Assembly (NCBI GenBank): GCA_012517875.1
Contig: JAAYUB010000153.1
Location: 1 to 40,235, forward strand
Direction: 5' to 3'
DNA from: Acidobacteriota bacterium
Lineage (GTDB): Bacteria; Acidobacteriota; JAAYUB01
Length of the DNA stretch: 40,235 nucleotides
In this document: in pieces, positions 27,600 to 36,100 of the stretch
How positions within the stretch are numbered: the stretch's first letter is position 1
How the letters are laid out: each line of letters begins with the position of its first letter
Notes under the pieces: model-generated
What the model was told of the DNA's origin: nothing
Database searches by the model: none
Seen by the model: only the letters and a program-made list of their open reading frames with translations
Program-made: the position numbers and the translations under genes

Positions 27600-28649
27600 A
27601 TGAAGAGCGTCCGGATCGGAATTATCGGGTTCGGCAAGGTCATCCGCGCCTTCCTGGAACTGCTCCCCGACAAGCGCGACTGGATCAAGACCCGCTACCA
27701 GCAGGATCTGCAGATCGTCGCCATCTGCGACAGCACCGAGTACATGCACAACCCGGACGGATTCGACCCCGGCGAGCTCCTCGCCTACAAGCTGGAGAAG
27801 ATCGCCTCGGACAAGCGGGGCCGCCCCCTGGACCAGTCGGAGGTGGGGTACGTGGTCAACTCGTTCCTCGAGATGGGCGTCAACGTGGCGGTCGAGGCGC
27901 TGCCGCCCACCCGAGAGACGGGTGAGCCGGCGCAATCGTACCTCCTCGCGTTTCTCAACGCCAAGGTCCCCGTGGTGACCGTCAACAAGTCCCCTCTCGT
28001 CTACGGCTACCAAACGCTCTACATGGCCGCCCGGAAGCAGCACGTCGCCTTCAAGTTCAGCGGGACCACCGGCGCCGCGCTGCCCACCACCGATACCGTC
28101 GCCACCGCCCTGGCCGGCGCCGAGTTGTACGGATTCGAGGCCATCCTGAACGGCACCACCAACTTCCTGCTCACCGAGATGATCAAGAACCAATCGGACC
28201 TGGCCACGGAGCTGGAAATCGCCCAGGAGCTCAAGATCTGCGAACCGGACCCGTCGCTGGACATCAACGGCTGGGACACCGCCTTCAAGACCCTCATCCT
28301 GGCCAAGGCGTTCATCGACCCGTACGTCGAATTGCCCGACGTGCAGGTCCAGGGCATCCAGTCGCTCACTTACGCCGACATCGAACCGGTGATCCAGGCG
28401 GGCAACACGCTGAAGCTGCTGGGCAAAGCGGGCTTCGAAAACGACCGATTGCGCCTCCGGGTCAAGCCCTCAATCATCACCCCGGAGCACCCGTTCTTCC
28501 ACGTCGACGGGACGACCAAGGCCATCACTCTGTTCACAGACACCATGGGGCGCCTCACCATGATCGGCGGTTCATCCGGACTGAAGGAGACCGCCGCCAC
28601 CATCCTCAAGGACCTCGTGAACACGCACCGGGATTTCAGCCGGATCTAA
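27600..28649 (+). CDS. hom: Homoserine dehydrogenase
   Basis: This 349-aa oxidoreductase reduces aspartate semialdehyde to homoserine with NAD(P)H, the branch step to threonine and methionine. The N-terminal Rossmann motif is GIIGFGKV. The central part has TVNKSPLV with the nucleotide/substrate-site lysine, FSGTTGAALPT, and the family signature ILNGTTNFLL. The acidic stretch EPDPSLDINGWDTAFK carries the catalytic Asp/Lys region. The protein ends soon after the catalytic domain and has no C-terminal ACT domain, so classical threonine feedback control is not expected. The start has AGGAG about 7 nt upstream. It is a single-gene unit, convergent with the glycosyltransferase gene; no other threonine-pathway gene is adjacent. 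Confidence 0.92.
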   Translation: MKSVRIGIIGFGKVIRAFLELLPDKRDWIKTRYQQDLQIVAICDSTEYMHNPDGFDPGELLAYKLEKIASDKRGRPLDQSEVGYVVNSFLEMGVNVAVEALPPTRETGEPAQSYLLAFLNAKVPVVTVNKSPLVYGYQTLYMAARKQHVAFKFSGTTGAALPTTDTVATALAGAELYGFEAILNGTTNFLLTEMIKNQSDLATELEIAQELKICEPDPSLDINGWDTAFKTLILAKAFIDPYVELPDVQVQGIQSLTYADIEPVIQAGNTLKLLGKAGFENDRLRLRVKPSIITPEHPFFHVDGTTKAITLFTDTMGRLTMIGGSSGLKETAATILKDLVNTHRDFSRI

Positions 28650-28689
28650 GCGGACGGCCGCTCGGGGTGGACGGGCCGCCGGCAGGAGC

Positions 28690-29676
28690 TCACCCGCGCA
28701 GCGCAGCCATCAACCGGCGGAAGGAGATCACCCGGTTTCCCTGGACAATCCGCCGCTTGCGCCACATGGCCCGCAGACCGCGGATCGCATCCCAGTGAGC
28801 CCTCAGGAACAGGACCAGGCGCCCGTGCACGAGATGGTACATGAGGCTGCGCACCAGTTCCGCTGCCAGCAGCGGCACCGCCAACCAGAAATAGCTCCCT
28901 GGACAGTTCTTAACCAGAAAGAACACCCGGTTGCGTACCAGCAAGAAGTTTTTGCTCTTATAGTCCCTATTTTTATAGATTTCTGAATCATACCGCCCCA
29001 CACTTCCCCCCTCGTGGTGGAACACCGTCCACTCAGGCAGAAGGCACCCCTGAGCGCCGCCCAGAAAGGCCCGGAAGAACAGATCAACATCCTCGTAGTA
29101 CATGAAGAAATCTTCGTCAAATGCCCCATATTGATCGAAAAATTCGCGTCGGAACAGCACTGCGGAACAGGAGGCGGACGTAAGCAACCTCCGGCCGGCC
29201 CCGCGGGGCTTGTCCGCCGGCAGTCCACAGCATCGCTTGAAGGGCATGAGGCGCAGATTGACGCCGTCGCCCGCGCTGTCTACGATCCCTCGATCGCCGT
29301 AGCGCAGCACCAGCGGGGCGGCGAAGTCGTAGGCCGGCTGGGCTTCCAGAAACCGCTGGCAGCCGTCGAGCCAGTCGCCGGGCCAGGCGGTGTCGTTGTT
29401 GATCACGGCGATGTAGCGCCCCGCTGCGGCGTGGAGCCCCTGGTTGACCGCGCGGGCGAAGCCGGCGTTGGCGGCGTTTGCGATGACCCGGACCCGCGGG
29501 TGCAGCGCGCGGGCCAGCTCCGCCGAGCCGTCCGAGGAGCCGTTGTCCACCACGAGGATCTCCATGCGGGCGGCCGAATCCCCCGCACCGAGGCACGCCA
29601 GCACCTCGCGCAGGAACGCGGCGCCGTTCCAGTTCGGAATGATCACACTGAGTTCGGGATCGGACCGTGAGTCCAC
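28690..29676 (-). CDS. Family 2 glycosyltransferase, rhamnosyltransferase-like
   Basis: A 328-aa GT-A fold enzyme that probably adds a sugar to a growing surface polysaccharide. SVIIPNWNG opens the fold near residue 10. The nucleotide-sugar site has DNGSSDGS and NNDTAWPGDWL (metal-binding DxD position), and the acceptor side has FFMYYEDVDLFFRA and HHEGGSVGR. The C-terminus is basic with a hydrophobic patch that could touch the membrane. The start is GTG 29676, 13 nt after the ugd stop: no ATG precedes the SVIIPNWNG strand, and GGCGGG lies 6 nt upstream. It is the second gene of the ugd operon. A local AT-rich patch with AAA, AAT, TCA and AGG codons lies at about 28940-29000. Donor and acceptor cannot be told from sequence. 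Confidence 0.9.
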   Translation of the reverse strand: MDSRSDPELSVIIPNWNGAAFLREVLACLGAGDSAARMEILVVDNGSSDGSAELARALHPRVRVIANAANAGFARAVNQGLHAAAGRYIAVINNDTAWPGDWLDGCQRFLEAQPAYDFAAPLVLRYGDRGIVDSAGDGVNLRLMPFKRCCGLPADKPRGAGRRLLTSASCSAVLFRREFFDQYGAFDEDFFMYYEDVDLFFRAFLGGAQGCLLPEWTVFHHEGGSVGRYDSEIYKNRDYKSKNFLLVRNRVFFLVKNCPGSYFWLAVPLLAAELVRSLMYHLVHGRLVLFLRAHWDAIRGLRAMWRKRRIVQGNRVISFRRLMAALRG

Positions 29677-29689
29677 GCAGCGCCCGCCG

Positions 29690-31018
29690 TCAGGCTTCGG
29701 CCGGTGGGTCCGTCGGGACCAGGCGGCCGATGCCGTAGTAGCTGAAGCCCAACTGGACCACCTCGTGAGGATTATAGACGTTTCGGCCGTCGAAGATGAC
29801 CGGGGTGCGCATCAACGTTTTCATCCGCTGGAAATCGGGAAACCGGTAGTCGTTCCATTCGGTGACCACCACCAGGGCATCGGCCCCGGGCAGCGCGTCA
29901 TAGTTATTGGCGCAGAATTCGATGGCGTCGCCGAACGTGCCCCGGGCGACATCCATGGCGATGGGGTCGTGGGCGCTGATCGCCGCGCCCTTGTCCAGCA
30001 GGTTCCGGATGATGGTGATGGACGGGGCCTCGCGCATGTCATCGGTCTTCGGTTTGAAGGACAGGCCCCACACCGCGATCTTGCGGCCCGCCATGTCGCC
30101 GCCGAAATGCTCGATCACCCGCTCGGCCAGAAGGGCCTTCTGCCGGTTGTTGACGGCTTCCACCGCCTCGAGCACCGGCATGGCGAAGCCGGCTTTGTGG
30201 GCCATCCGGATCACCGCCTGGACGTCCTTGGGAAAGCAGGAGCCGCCGTAGCCCACGCCGGCGAACAGGAACCGCTTGCCGATGCGGGAATCGGAGCCGA
30301 TGCCGGTCCGGACGGCGTCGATGTCGGCGCCCATCCGCTCGCAGAACCCGGCGAACTCGTTCATGAAGCTGATTCGCGTGGCCAGCATGGCGTTGGCTGC
30401 GTATTTGGTGGTCTCGGATGACCGGACGTCCAGCACGTAGATGGGATTGCCGGTCCGCACGAACGGCGCGTAGAGCGCCTTCATGATCTCGGCGGTGCGG
30501 ATGTTGTCGGTACCCACGATGATCCGCTCGGGCATCAGACAGTCCTCGACCGCCGTGCCCTCCTTGAGGAATTCGGGATTGGAGACGACGTCGAAATCGT
30601 GGCTCGTGGCCGCGCGGATCGCCTCGCGGACCCGGTCGCAGGTCCCCACGGGGACTGTGCTCTTGACCACCACCACCTTGTAGCCGTTGATGTGTTCGCC
30701 GATGGTCCGGGCCACCGTCAGAACGTGGGTCAGGTCGGCCGAGCCGTCTTCGCCGGGCGGCGTGCCCACGGCGATGAACAGGAACAGCGATTCATGGATG
30801 GCGGCGACGGCGTCGGTGACGAAGCGGAGGCGACCGCTCTCGGTGTTCTTGCGGATGAGCTCGTCCAGGCCGGGCTCATAGATGGGGCTGATCCCGTCGT
30901 TGAGCTTGCGGATCTTCTCGGCGTCGATGTCCACGCAGATGACATCGTGGCCCGTGTCCGCAAAGCACGTCCCGGTGACCAGGCCCACATAGCCGGTTCC
31001 GAACACTGCAATCTTCAT
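29690..31018 (-). CDS. ugd: UDP-glucose 6-dehydrogenase
   Basis: A 442-aa enzyme that oxidises UDP-glucose twice to UDP-glucuronate, a precursor of capsules and other acidic polysaccharides. The N-terminal NAD site is FGTGYVGL. Further signatures are GTPPGEDGSAD, STVPVGT, NPEFLKEGTA and GVGYGGSCFPKD, which holds the catalytic cysteine (Cys261). AVWGLSFKPKTDDMREAPS lies in the UDP-binding C-terminal domain. I start at ATG 31018, with GAGG about 7 nt upstream, rather than at the in-frame GTG two codons earlier. The gene leads a two-gene operon with the glycosyltransferase downstream and has its own strong promoter overlapping the end of the HAD gene. Confidence 0.95.
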   Translation of the reverse strand: MKIAVFGTGYVGLVTGTCFADTGHDVICVDIDAEKIRKLNDGISPIYEPGLDELIRKNTESGRLRFVTDAVAAIHESLFLFIAVGTPPGEDGSADLTHVLTVARTIGEHINGYKVVVVKSTVPVGTCDRVREAIRAATSHDFDVVSNPEFLKEGTAVEDCLMPERIIVGTDNIRTAEIMKALYAPFVRTGNPIYVLDVRSSETTKYAANAMLATRISFMNEFAGFCERMGADIDAVRTGIGSDSRIGKRFLFAGVGYGGSCFPKDVQAVIRMAHKAGFAMPVLEAVEAVNNRQKALLAERVIEHFGGDMAGRKIAVWGLSFKPKTDDMREAPSITIIRNLLDKGAAISAHDPIAMDVARGTFGDAIEFCANNYDALPGADALVVVTEWNDYRFPDFQRMKTLMRTPVIFDGRNVYNPHEVVQLGFSYYGIGRLVPTDPPAEA

Positions 31019-31051
31019 GCCCACACCTCAGTCGATTGGATCAAATGCGGC

Positions 31052-31080
31052 ACTATAGCGGATTCAATCGCCACTTTCAA
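31052..31080 (-). promoter_or_regulatory. Strong sigma-70 promoter for ugd operon
   Basis: TTGAAA (31075-31080) and TATAGT (31052-31057) on the minus strand are separated by exactly 17 nt. The -35 overlaps the TGA stop of the upstream HAD gene (31077-31079), so ugd can be expressed independently of it. The leader would be about 25-30 nt. Confidence 0.7.
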
Positions 31081-32000
31081 ACCAAATCGCCCGCCCCGGA
31101 TTCGTTCGGATCGGCCAGCGACGGCAGCCAGCAGGTGGGTCGGACGGGCCAGGTGCGCGGATCATCCGGACGGGTCACGCCGGATCCCACCAGCGCCGCG
31201 TCGATCCCGAAATCGATCGCCCCGCGGATGTCGGTTTCGAGCTGGTCGCCGATCATGACCATCCGTCCGCCGCCGGCCCGCCGGGCGGCTTCGGCGAACA
31301 TCTCCGGGTGGGGCTTGCCCAGCCGTCGGAAGGCCGGTGCCGCGGGCCCGTCGTGCCGGAGCTGGAGCGCCGCTTCCAAACACAGGGCGATGCTGCCGGC
31401 CGTTAGGCCGTAGCGGCCGCCGCCCTTCGGGAAAATCAGATCCGGGTTGGGGAGCAGCAGGTGGATCTCGCGTCGGCGGTCCAGCGCCCGCCACACGAGG
31501 CTCAGGGCCGCATCCACAGTCTCCAGAAAGGGATAGCCGGTCTCGTCGCACACCACCAACACCTCGGCGTCGGCGTCCGCGGTGACGTCCACCGGCACAC
31601 CGCCGGCCGCCGCCACGTTGTGTCGGGAACCCGCGGGGCCGAGGACGGCACAGCGGCGGCCCGCCAGCGCGTGCCGGTCAAAGTAACCGGGCAGGAGCGA
31701 ACCGGATGTGATGATGCGGGCCGCAGGGATGTCCAACCCCTTGCGGCGGTAGGCCGCCTCCGTCTCGGGTACCGTCCGCGACGCGTCGTTGGTCAGGATG
31801 TAATACTCGCGGCCAGCCGCCCGCAGGTCCGCCAGCAGGTCCGCCGCACCCGGCAGGGGGCCGTCGGCGTCGAGAAGCACGCCGTACGCGTCGAGCAGCA
31901 GCACGTCGTACGCCGCGATCAGCTCGCGCCGGGTGATGCGCCGCAGCCCGCAGCCGGGTGCGGCGCCCGCGGAGGTTCCGCCGTGTGGTGAACCATGCAT
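31077..32000 (-). CDS. HAD superfamily class IIA hydrolase with altered nucleophile motif
   Basis: A 307-aa protein of the NagD-like HAD-IIA group, which dephosphorylate small phosphometabolites. Motif I is DVLLLDAYGVLLDADG: the nucleophile Asp37 is present, but the usual second Asp two residues later is Tyr39. Motif II is ILTNDAS, the motif III lysine is in LGKPHPEMF, and motif IV is MIGDQLETDIRGA. The middle part fits the C2 cap. A HAD-IIA subgroup with Trp at the same position (DxWGV) is known, so the change may be a subfamily trait rather than inactivation. ATG 32000 is used because the longer frame (ATG 32072) starts inside the promoter -10 box. No partner gene suggests a substrate. Confidence 0.85.
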   Translation of the reverse strand: MHGSPHGGTSAGAAPGCGLRRITRRELIAAYDVLLLDAYGVLLDADGPLPGAADLLADLRAAGREYYILTNDASRTVPETEAAYRRKGLDIPAARIITSGSLLPGYFDRHALAGRRCAVLGPAGSRHNVAAAGGVPVDVTADADAEVLVVCDETGYPFLETVDAALSLVWRALDRRREIHLLLPNPDLIFPKGGGRYGLTAGSIALCLEAALQLRHDGPAAPAFRRLGKPHPEMFAEAARRAGGGRMVMIGDQLETDIRGAIDFGIDAALVGSGVTRPDDPRTWPVRPTCWLPSLADPNESGAGDLV

Positions 32001-32067
32001 TGGTCCGTTCGTCCTTTCATCTTGAGGTCCGCCGGGTTGGCCCGAGCGCTTGTCATCACCAGCCCCA

Positions 32068-32095
32068 ATCATAAAGAATTATCCGGAAGATGCAA
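32068..32095 (-). promoter_or_regulatory. Candidate promoter for the HAD hydrolase gene
   Basis: On the minus strand TTGCAT (32090-32095) and TATGAT (32068-32073) are 16 nt apart. The -10 matches consensus at five of six positions. Transcription would begin near 32061, so translation from an ATG at 32072 is excluded and the start near 32000 is supported. Confidence 0.5.
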
Positions 32096-32112
32096 GTCGG
32101 GCCTTGGAGAAT

Positions 32113-32142
32113 AAAAAAATCGTAACTCTTGCGAGTTACGAT
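32113..32142 (-). terminator. Intrinsic terminator-like hairpin, minus strand
   Basis: A perfect 10-bp stem (ATCGTAACTC at 32119-32128 with GAGTTACGAT at 32133-32142) closes a 4-nt loop. On the minus strand it is followed by a seven-T tract (A-run at 32113-32119 on the plus strand). It lies just upstream of the HAD promoter, so it could block antisense or read-through transcription arriving from the tupA side. The stem is only moderately GC-rich. Confidence 0.6.
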
Positions 32143-32206
32143 CTGATCGGTTTTGGGGAGGGTATCTTTGATATGAGGTGATTATAAATCAGCGAATACG
32201 AATGGG

Positions 32207-32222
32207 TGTGACCTTCGTCACG
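32207..32222. promoter_or_regulatory. CRP/FNR-like operator upstream of tupA
   Basis: TGTGA-N6-TCACG at 32207-32222 nearly matches the CRP consensus TGTGA-N6-TCACA. Its core, GTGACCTTCGTCAC, is a perfect inverted repeat around a short centre. It is centred about 74 nt upstream of the predicted tupA start site, close to a class I activator position. The family match is by motif only. Confidence 0.45.
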
Positions 32223-32252
32223 CAAGTAAACAAAATGTTAATCCGATCCTAT

Positions 32253-32282
32253 TTGAAAACAATGCGGCGGACACGCTATATT
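32253..32282 (+). promoter_or_regulatory. Sigma-70 promoter for tupA
   Basis: TTGAAA (32253-32258) and TATATT (32277-32282) are 18 nt apart. Transcription would start near 32289, giving a leader of about 65 nt before ATG 32355. Confidence 0.65.
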
Positions 32283-32354
32283 AAACAAGGCGTGAACCGC
32301 CGCCGGCTGCCCGCAACTCAATCCCCAGGCCGGCTGATACTTCGAGGAGATGTC

Positions 32355-33176
32355 ATGAAGAGAGGGTGGCTGTTTCTGGCAGGTTTCACCCTGCTGGCAT
32401 GCGCGCGGACCGGGTCGGCACCGGCCGAGGCGCCCATTCTCCGCCTGGCCACCACCACCAGCACGGACAACACCGGGCTGCTGGACCACATCCTGCCCGT
32501 CTTCGAAAAGGCGACCGGCGCCCGGGTCCACGTGATCGCCGTGGGCACCGGCAAGGCCCTCAAGCTCGGTGAAAACGGCGACGTCGACGTCCTGCTCGTG
32601 CACGATCCCGAGCTGGAGGCGCAATTCCTCCACTACGGCTACGGACTGTACCGCCGGCCTGTCATGTACAACGATTTCATCATCGCCGGCGCCGCCGCGG
32701 ATCCGGCCCGGATCAGGGGTTCGGCGACCGCGGCGGATGCCTTCCGGAAAATGGGCGGCGGTGCGGCCCGGTTCGTCTCGCGGGGCGACGAGTCGGGCAC
32801 CCACCAGATGGAAAAGCGTCTGTGGCAACAGGCCGGGATCACGCCCGCCGGCCGGTGGTACGTCGAAGCCGGCCAGGGGATGGGCCCCGTCCTCCTCATG
32901 GCGGACAGTCTGCAGGCCTACGTGCTGACCGACCGGGCTTCCTACCTCAAGTTGAAAAACAAGCTCAGCCTGGCGATACTGTTCGAAGGGGATCCGGCGT
33001 TGTTCAACCAGTACAGCGTCATCCCGGTTAACCCGGCCCGTCATCCCGGCATCCGCGGCGGGCTGGCGGAACGCTTCGCCCGGTGGCTGGCGGAACCCGC
33101 CACGCAGGCGCTGATCGGTAATTTCGGACGCTCGGAGTTCGGCGTGTCCCTGTTCTTGCCCAACGCCACGCCGTGA
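32355..33176 (+). CDS. tupA: Tungstate-type ABC transporter substrate-binding lipoprotein
   Basis: A 273-aa periplasmic binding protein anchored as a lipoprotein: the signal sequence ends in LLAC, with Cys16 as the lipidation site. The mature N-terminus has RLATTTSTDNTGLLDHILP; the TTTS motif is the oxyanion-binding hallmark of TupA-type tungstate receptors. GTGKALKLGENGDVDVLLVHDP, RRPVMYNDFIIAG and FVSRGDESGTHQMEKRLW follow in the order usual for this family. GAGGAG lies about 5 nt before ATG 32355, whereas the longer frame to 32178 has no ribosome site. No tupB permease or tupC ATPase is adjacent: the next gene is convergent one base away. It is thus an orphan receptor, or shares a transporter encoded elsewhere. 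Molybdate or another oxyanion as ligand cannot be ruled out. Confidence 0.85.
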   Translation: MKRGWLFLAGFTLLACARTGSAPAEAPILRLATTTSTDNTGLLDHILPVFEKATGARVHVIAVGTGKALKLGENGDVDVLLVHDPELEAQFLHYGYGLYRRPVMYNDFIIAGAAADPARIRGSATAADAFRKMGGGAARFVSRGDESGTHQMEKRLWQQAGITPAGRWYVEAGQGMGPVLLMADSLQAYVLTDRASYLKLKNKLSLAILFEGDPALFNQYSVIPVNPARHPGIRGGLAERFARWLAEPATQALIGNFGRSEFGVSLFLPNATP

Positions 33177-33177
33177 A

Positions 33178-36100
33178 TCACGCCGGGCCGCTTTCCCCAT
33201 GCCTGTCAGCGGCATGGGGATCCGCCGCCGGGCCGGAGTCGGCGCCCGGACCCGGAAGATCGATCTCCACGAACTTCAGGCCCTGGGGCGTCCGGCGCGG
33301 ATCGCGCATCAACGCACGCAGAATGTCCGGCTCGCTCACGTCCGACAGCGGCTCATCGCTCCGGATCAAGCCGCACGCGCGGGCCCGACCGGTATTCTTG
33401 GCGACGTACAACAGCGCGTCCACCAGGTCGACGATCCGTCCCCAGTCTTCACGGCTCACTCCGTCCGCTCGGCCCAGCGGGTAGAAGCAGAAACCGAGTG
33501 AGGCCGTCACCCGGACGGGCTGGCCCTGCCGGCCCGGCACGGTGACATCGGCCACGGTCCGCATCAGCTTTGTCACCAGTCCCTTCAGCCCCCGGCTCTT
33601 AACATCCCGGGCGACGACCAGGATCTCTTCCCCGCCCCATCGCACCACCAGGTCGATGCCCCGGACCGCGGACCGAAGGGCGGCGGCGATCCGCTCCAGG
33701 AGGATGTCGCCGGTTTCATGCCCGTGGGTGTCGTTGACGTGCTTGAAATGGTCCAGGTCCAGCATGACGATCGCCAGGCAGCGCTCCTCGATGGTGGCCG
33801 GCACCTGCCGGACCACCCGCTGAAGGTGGGCGATCTCCTCGGGAAGCATCTCCGCCAGCGCCCGCCGGTTGGCGAGCCCCGTCAGGGGGTCGGTCCGCAC
33901 CATCTCCTCGAGCTTGATGTTCTGGGCCGAGATCACCTGATTGGCCCGCGCCAGATCCGCAGTCCGCTCGGCGACGACCCGCTCCAACTCCTGCCGGCGG
34001 TGACGTTCCGCCAGCACGCGGAATCCGACCACCGAGGCGGACAACACCGCCACGCTCGCCAGGATCAGCAGGCGGAACCACACCGTGGCATACCACGGCG
34101 GGTGGATCCGCACCGCCAGCTTGAGGGGTTCGGGCGCCCAGACACCGTCGCAATTCTCCGCCTGGAGCAGGAACATGTAGTCACCCGGCGGTACCCGCCG
34201 GTAGACCGCCCGGCTTTCCGGACCAGGCGCGGTCCAACCCCGGTCGTGGTTGACCAGCTGCCAGCGGAACTTCACTCGCTCTGGCCAGATGAAGCTCAGC
34301 GCCGTGAATTCAAAGCGCAGATCGTTTTCGTCCGGCCCCAGATCGAACTGCGGGACGGGCCGATCCGCGGCGGCGTCCAGCTGTTGAAACCCTTCGAGCG
34401 GCCGGTCGTTGACCAACACGTTTTCTAAAACCAGCGTCGGCGGCTGCATGTTTGTGCGCAGCATGTCTGGTTCGGCCACGGTGACGCCGCTGATCATGCC
34501 CATCCAGAGCCGGTTGTGGCTGTCGCGGAAGGCGGCGTTCTGGGCCGCCTCGATGTGGGACAGGCCGCTGGCGTCGGTGTACACCCGGTCCACCCGCCCG
34601 TCGGGGCTGACCAGGGCGACTCCGCGGGTGGTGCCCGCCCAGATGCGGTGATAGAGATCCTCGACGAGGAACCAGACGCTCTTGCTGGGGAGGCCGCCGC
34701 GGGTCGTGACGGTGAAATCGCCCGAACCGTCTATCGGATGCACCCAGATCCCAGTGTCCGTCCCCGCCCATACCCGGTTCTGCTCGTCCACCCGGATGCA
34801 CCACACGCGGTCGTCCGGCAGCCCCTGGCGGGTTGTCCACGTCTGGAAACCGGTGCCGGAGAATCGGACGACGCCGCCGCCGTACGTAGCCATCCAGACG
34901 GCCCCGGCGCTGTCCTCGGCGAGGCTCATGACATGCAGGCCGGGGATCTCGGCACCGGACGCCCAGGTGGTCCAGGCATCGTCGCGGAATCGGCTCACCC
35001 CGTCCTCGGTAGCCACCCAGACCGCGCCGTCTCTGGCTCGCAGGATCGCGAACACCGAATTGGGGGAGACCCCCTCCCCCGACCGCCAAACCCGGATTCG
35101 CCGACGGTCCCGGTCCACCCGTGCCACGCCGTCACTCGTTCCCACCCACAGGTTGTTGCCGTCCGCCGTCAGGCAGATCACCCGGTCGCTTGGCAGTCCG
35201 TTTGCGGCCGTCAGTCGCGGCCCCCATTGGCCGTCGCACCATGAGGCGACCCCGGCTCCCAACGTGGCCATCCAGATGCACCCATCCGGTGTTTCCGCAA
35301 AATTCAGCACCAGCGGCGTCGGCAGGCCCGATTCGGCCGTCAGCAATCGAAACGCGCCACGGACGGCTTGATAGAGTCCATCCCCGTTCGTACCCACCCA
35401 CAGGTTGCCCTCCCGATCCTCGAAAAGCACCCGCACGTCATCGGTCGCCCCGGAGCGCAGGGGCTGATGCACCACCTCGCCTTCTTCAATGCTGAACAAC
35501 CCCTGGCTGGTTCCCACCCATATCTCACCCAGGCGGGTCACCCGCAGCACGCGGGCCCGCGGCAGGCCCCCGGTGAACGGCACGGCTTCCACCGATCCGT
35601 CGAGATGGCGACGCCACATCCGGCCGTCCTCGTCGATCACCCACAGCGTGTCGTCATCCCCGAAGACGGCGGCGGCCACGCGGCCGGTCTCGCCGGCGGG
35701 GCGAACGGTGATTTCCTCGACGCGATCCCCACGGACGCGCCAGAGCCCTCCGGCGCTCAGGACCGCCACCTCGCCGCTGCGGGGAGCGGTGAACAGGCCA
35801 TCCACGGCCAGGGGCGCGAGCAGCGCGCAGCCCGAACCGTCGGAGCGGAACAAGCCTTCCCGGTAGCCGATCCAGAGGTCTCCGCCCCGATCCACAGCCA
35901 AGGCACGAATCCGGCTGACGGGCAGGCCCCGCTCCGCCAGGGGGTGGCTGAGGCGGTTCCGGTCCCAGCGCGCCACGCCGCCCCGGTCGGTGCCCACCCA
36001 GACGCCGCCGTCAGCAGTCGGTGCCAGGGACCAGACGAAATCGTCGGTCAATCCGTCTTCTTTGGTGAAGATCAGAAATCGTCGCCCGTCGTACCGGGAC

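Larger units (their letters stand above)
32001..32354. other. Divergent regulatory spacer between HAD gene and tupA
   Basis: This 354-bp spacer carries promoters for both flanking genes, a hairpin with a T-tract on the minus strand, and a CRP/FNR-like palindrome. Its central part (about 32110-32290) is AT-rich compared with the genes. I see no coding sequence in it. I could not match the leader to a known riboswitch, including the molybdenum/tungsten cofactor class, though a covariance search was not possible. Confidence 0.6.

Noticed and set aside
32143-32354. Molybdenum/tungsten cofactor riboswitch in the tupA leader
   Set aside because: The predicted transcript leader is only about 65 nt, and I could not trace the conserved helices by eye. 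A covariance search would settle it.
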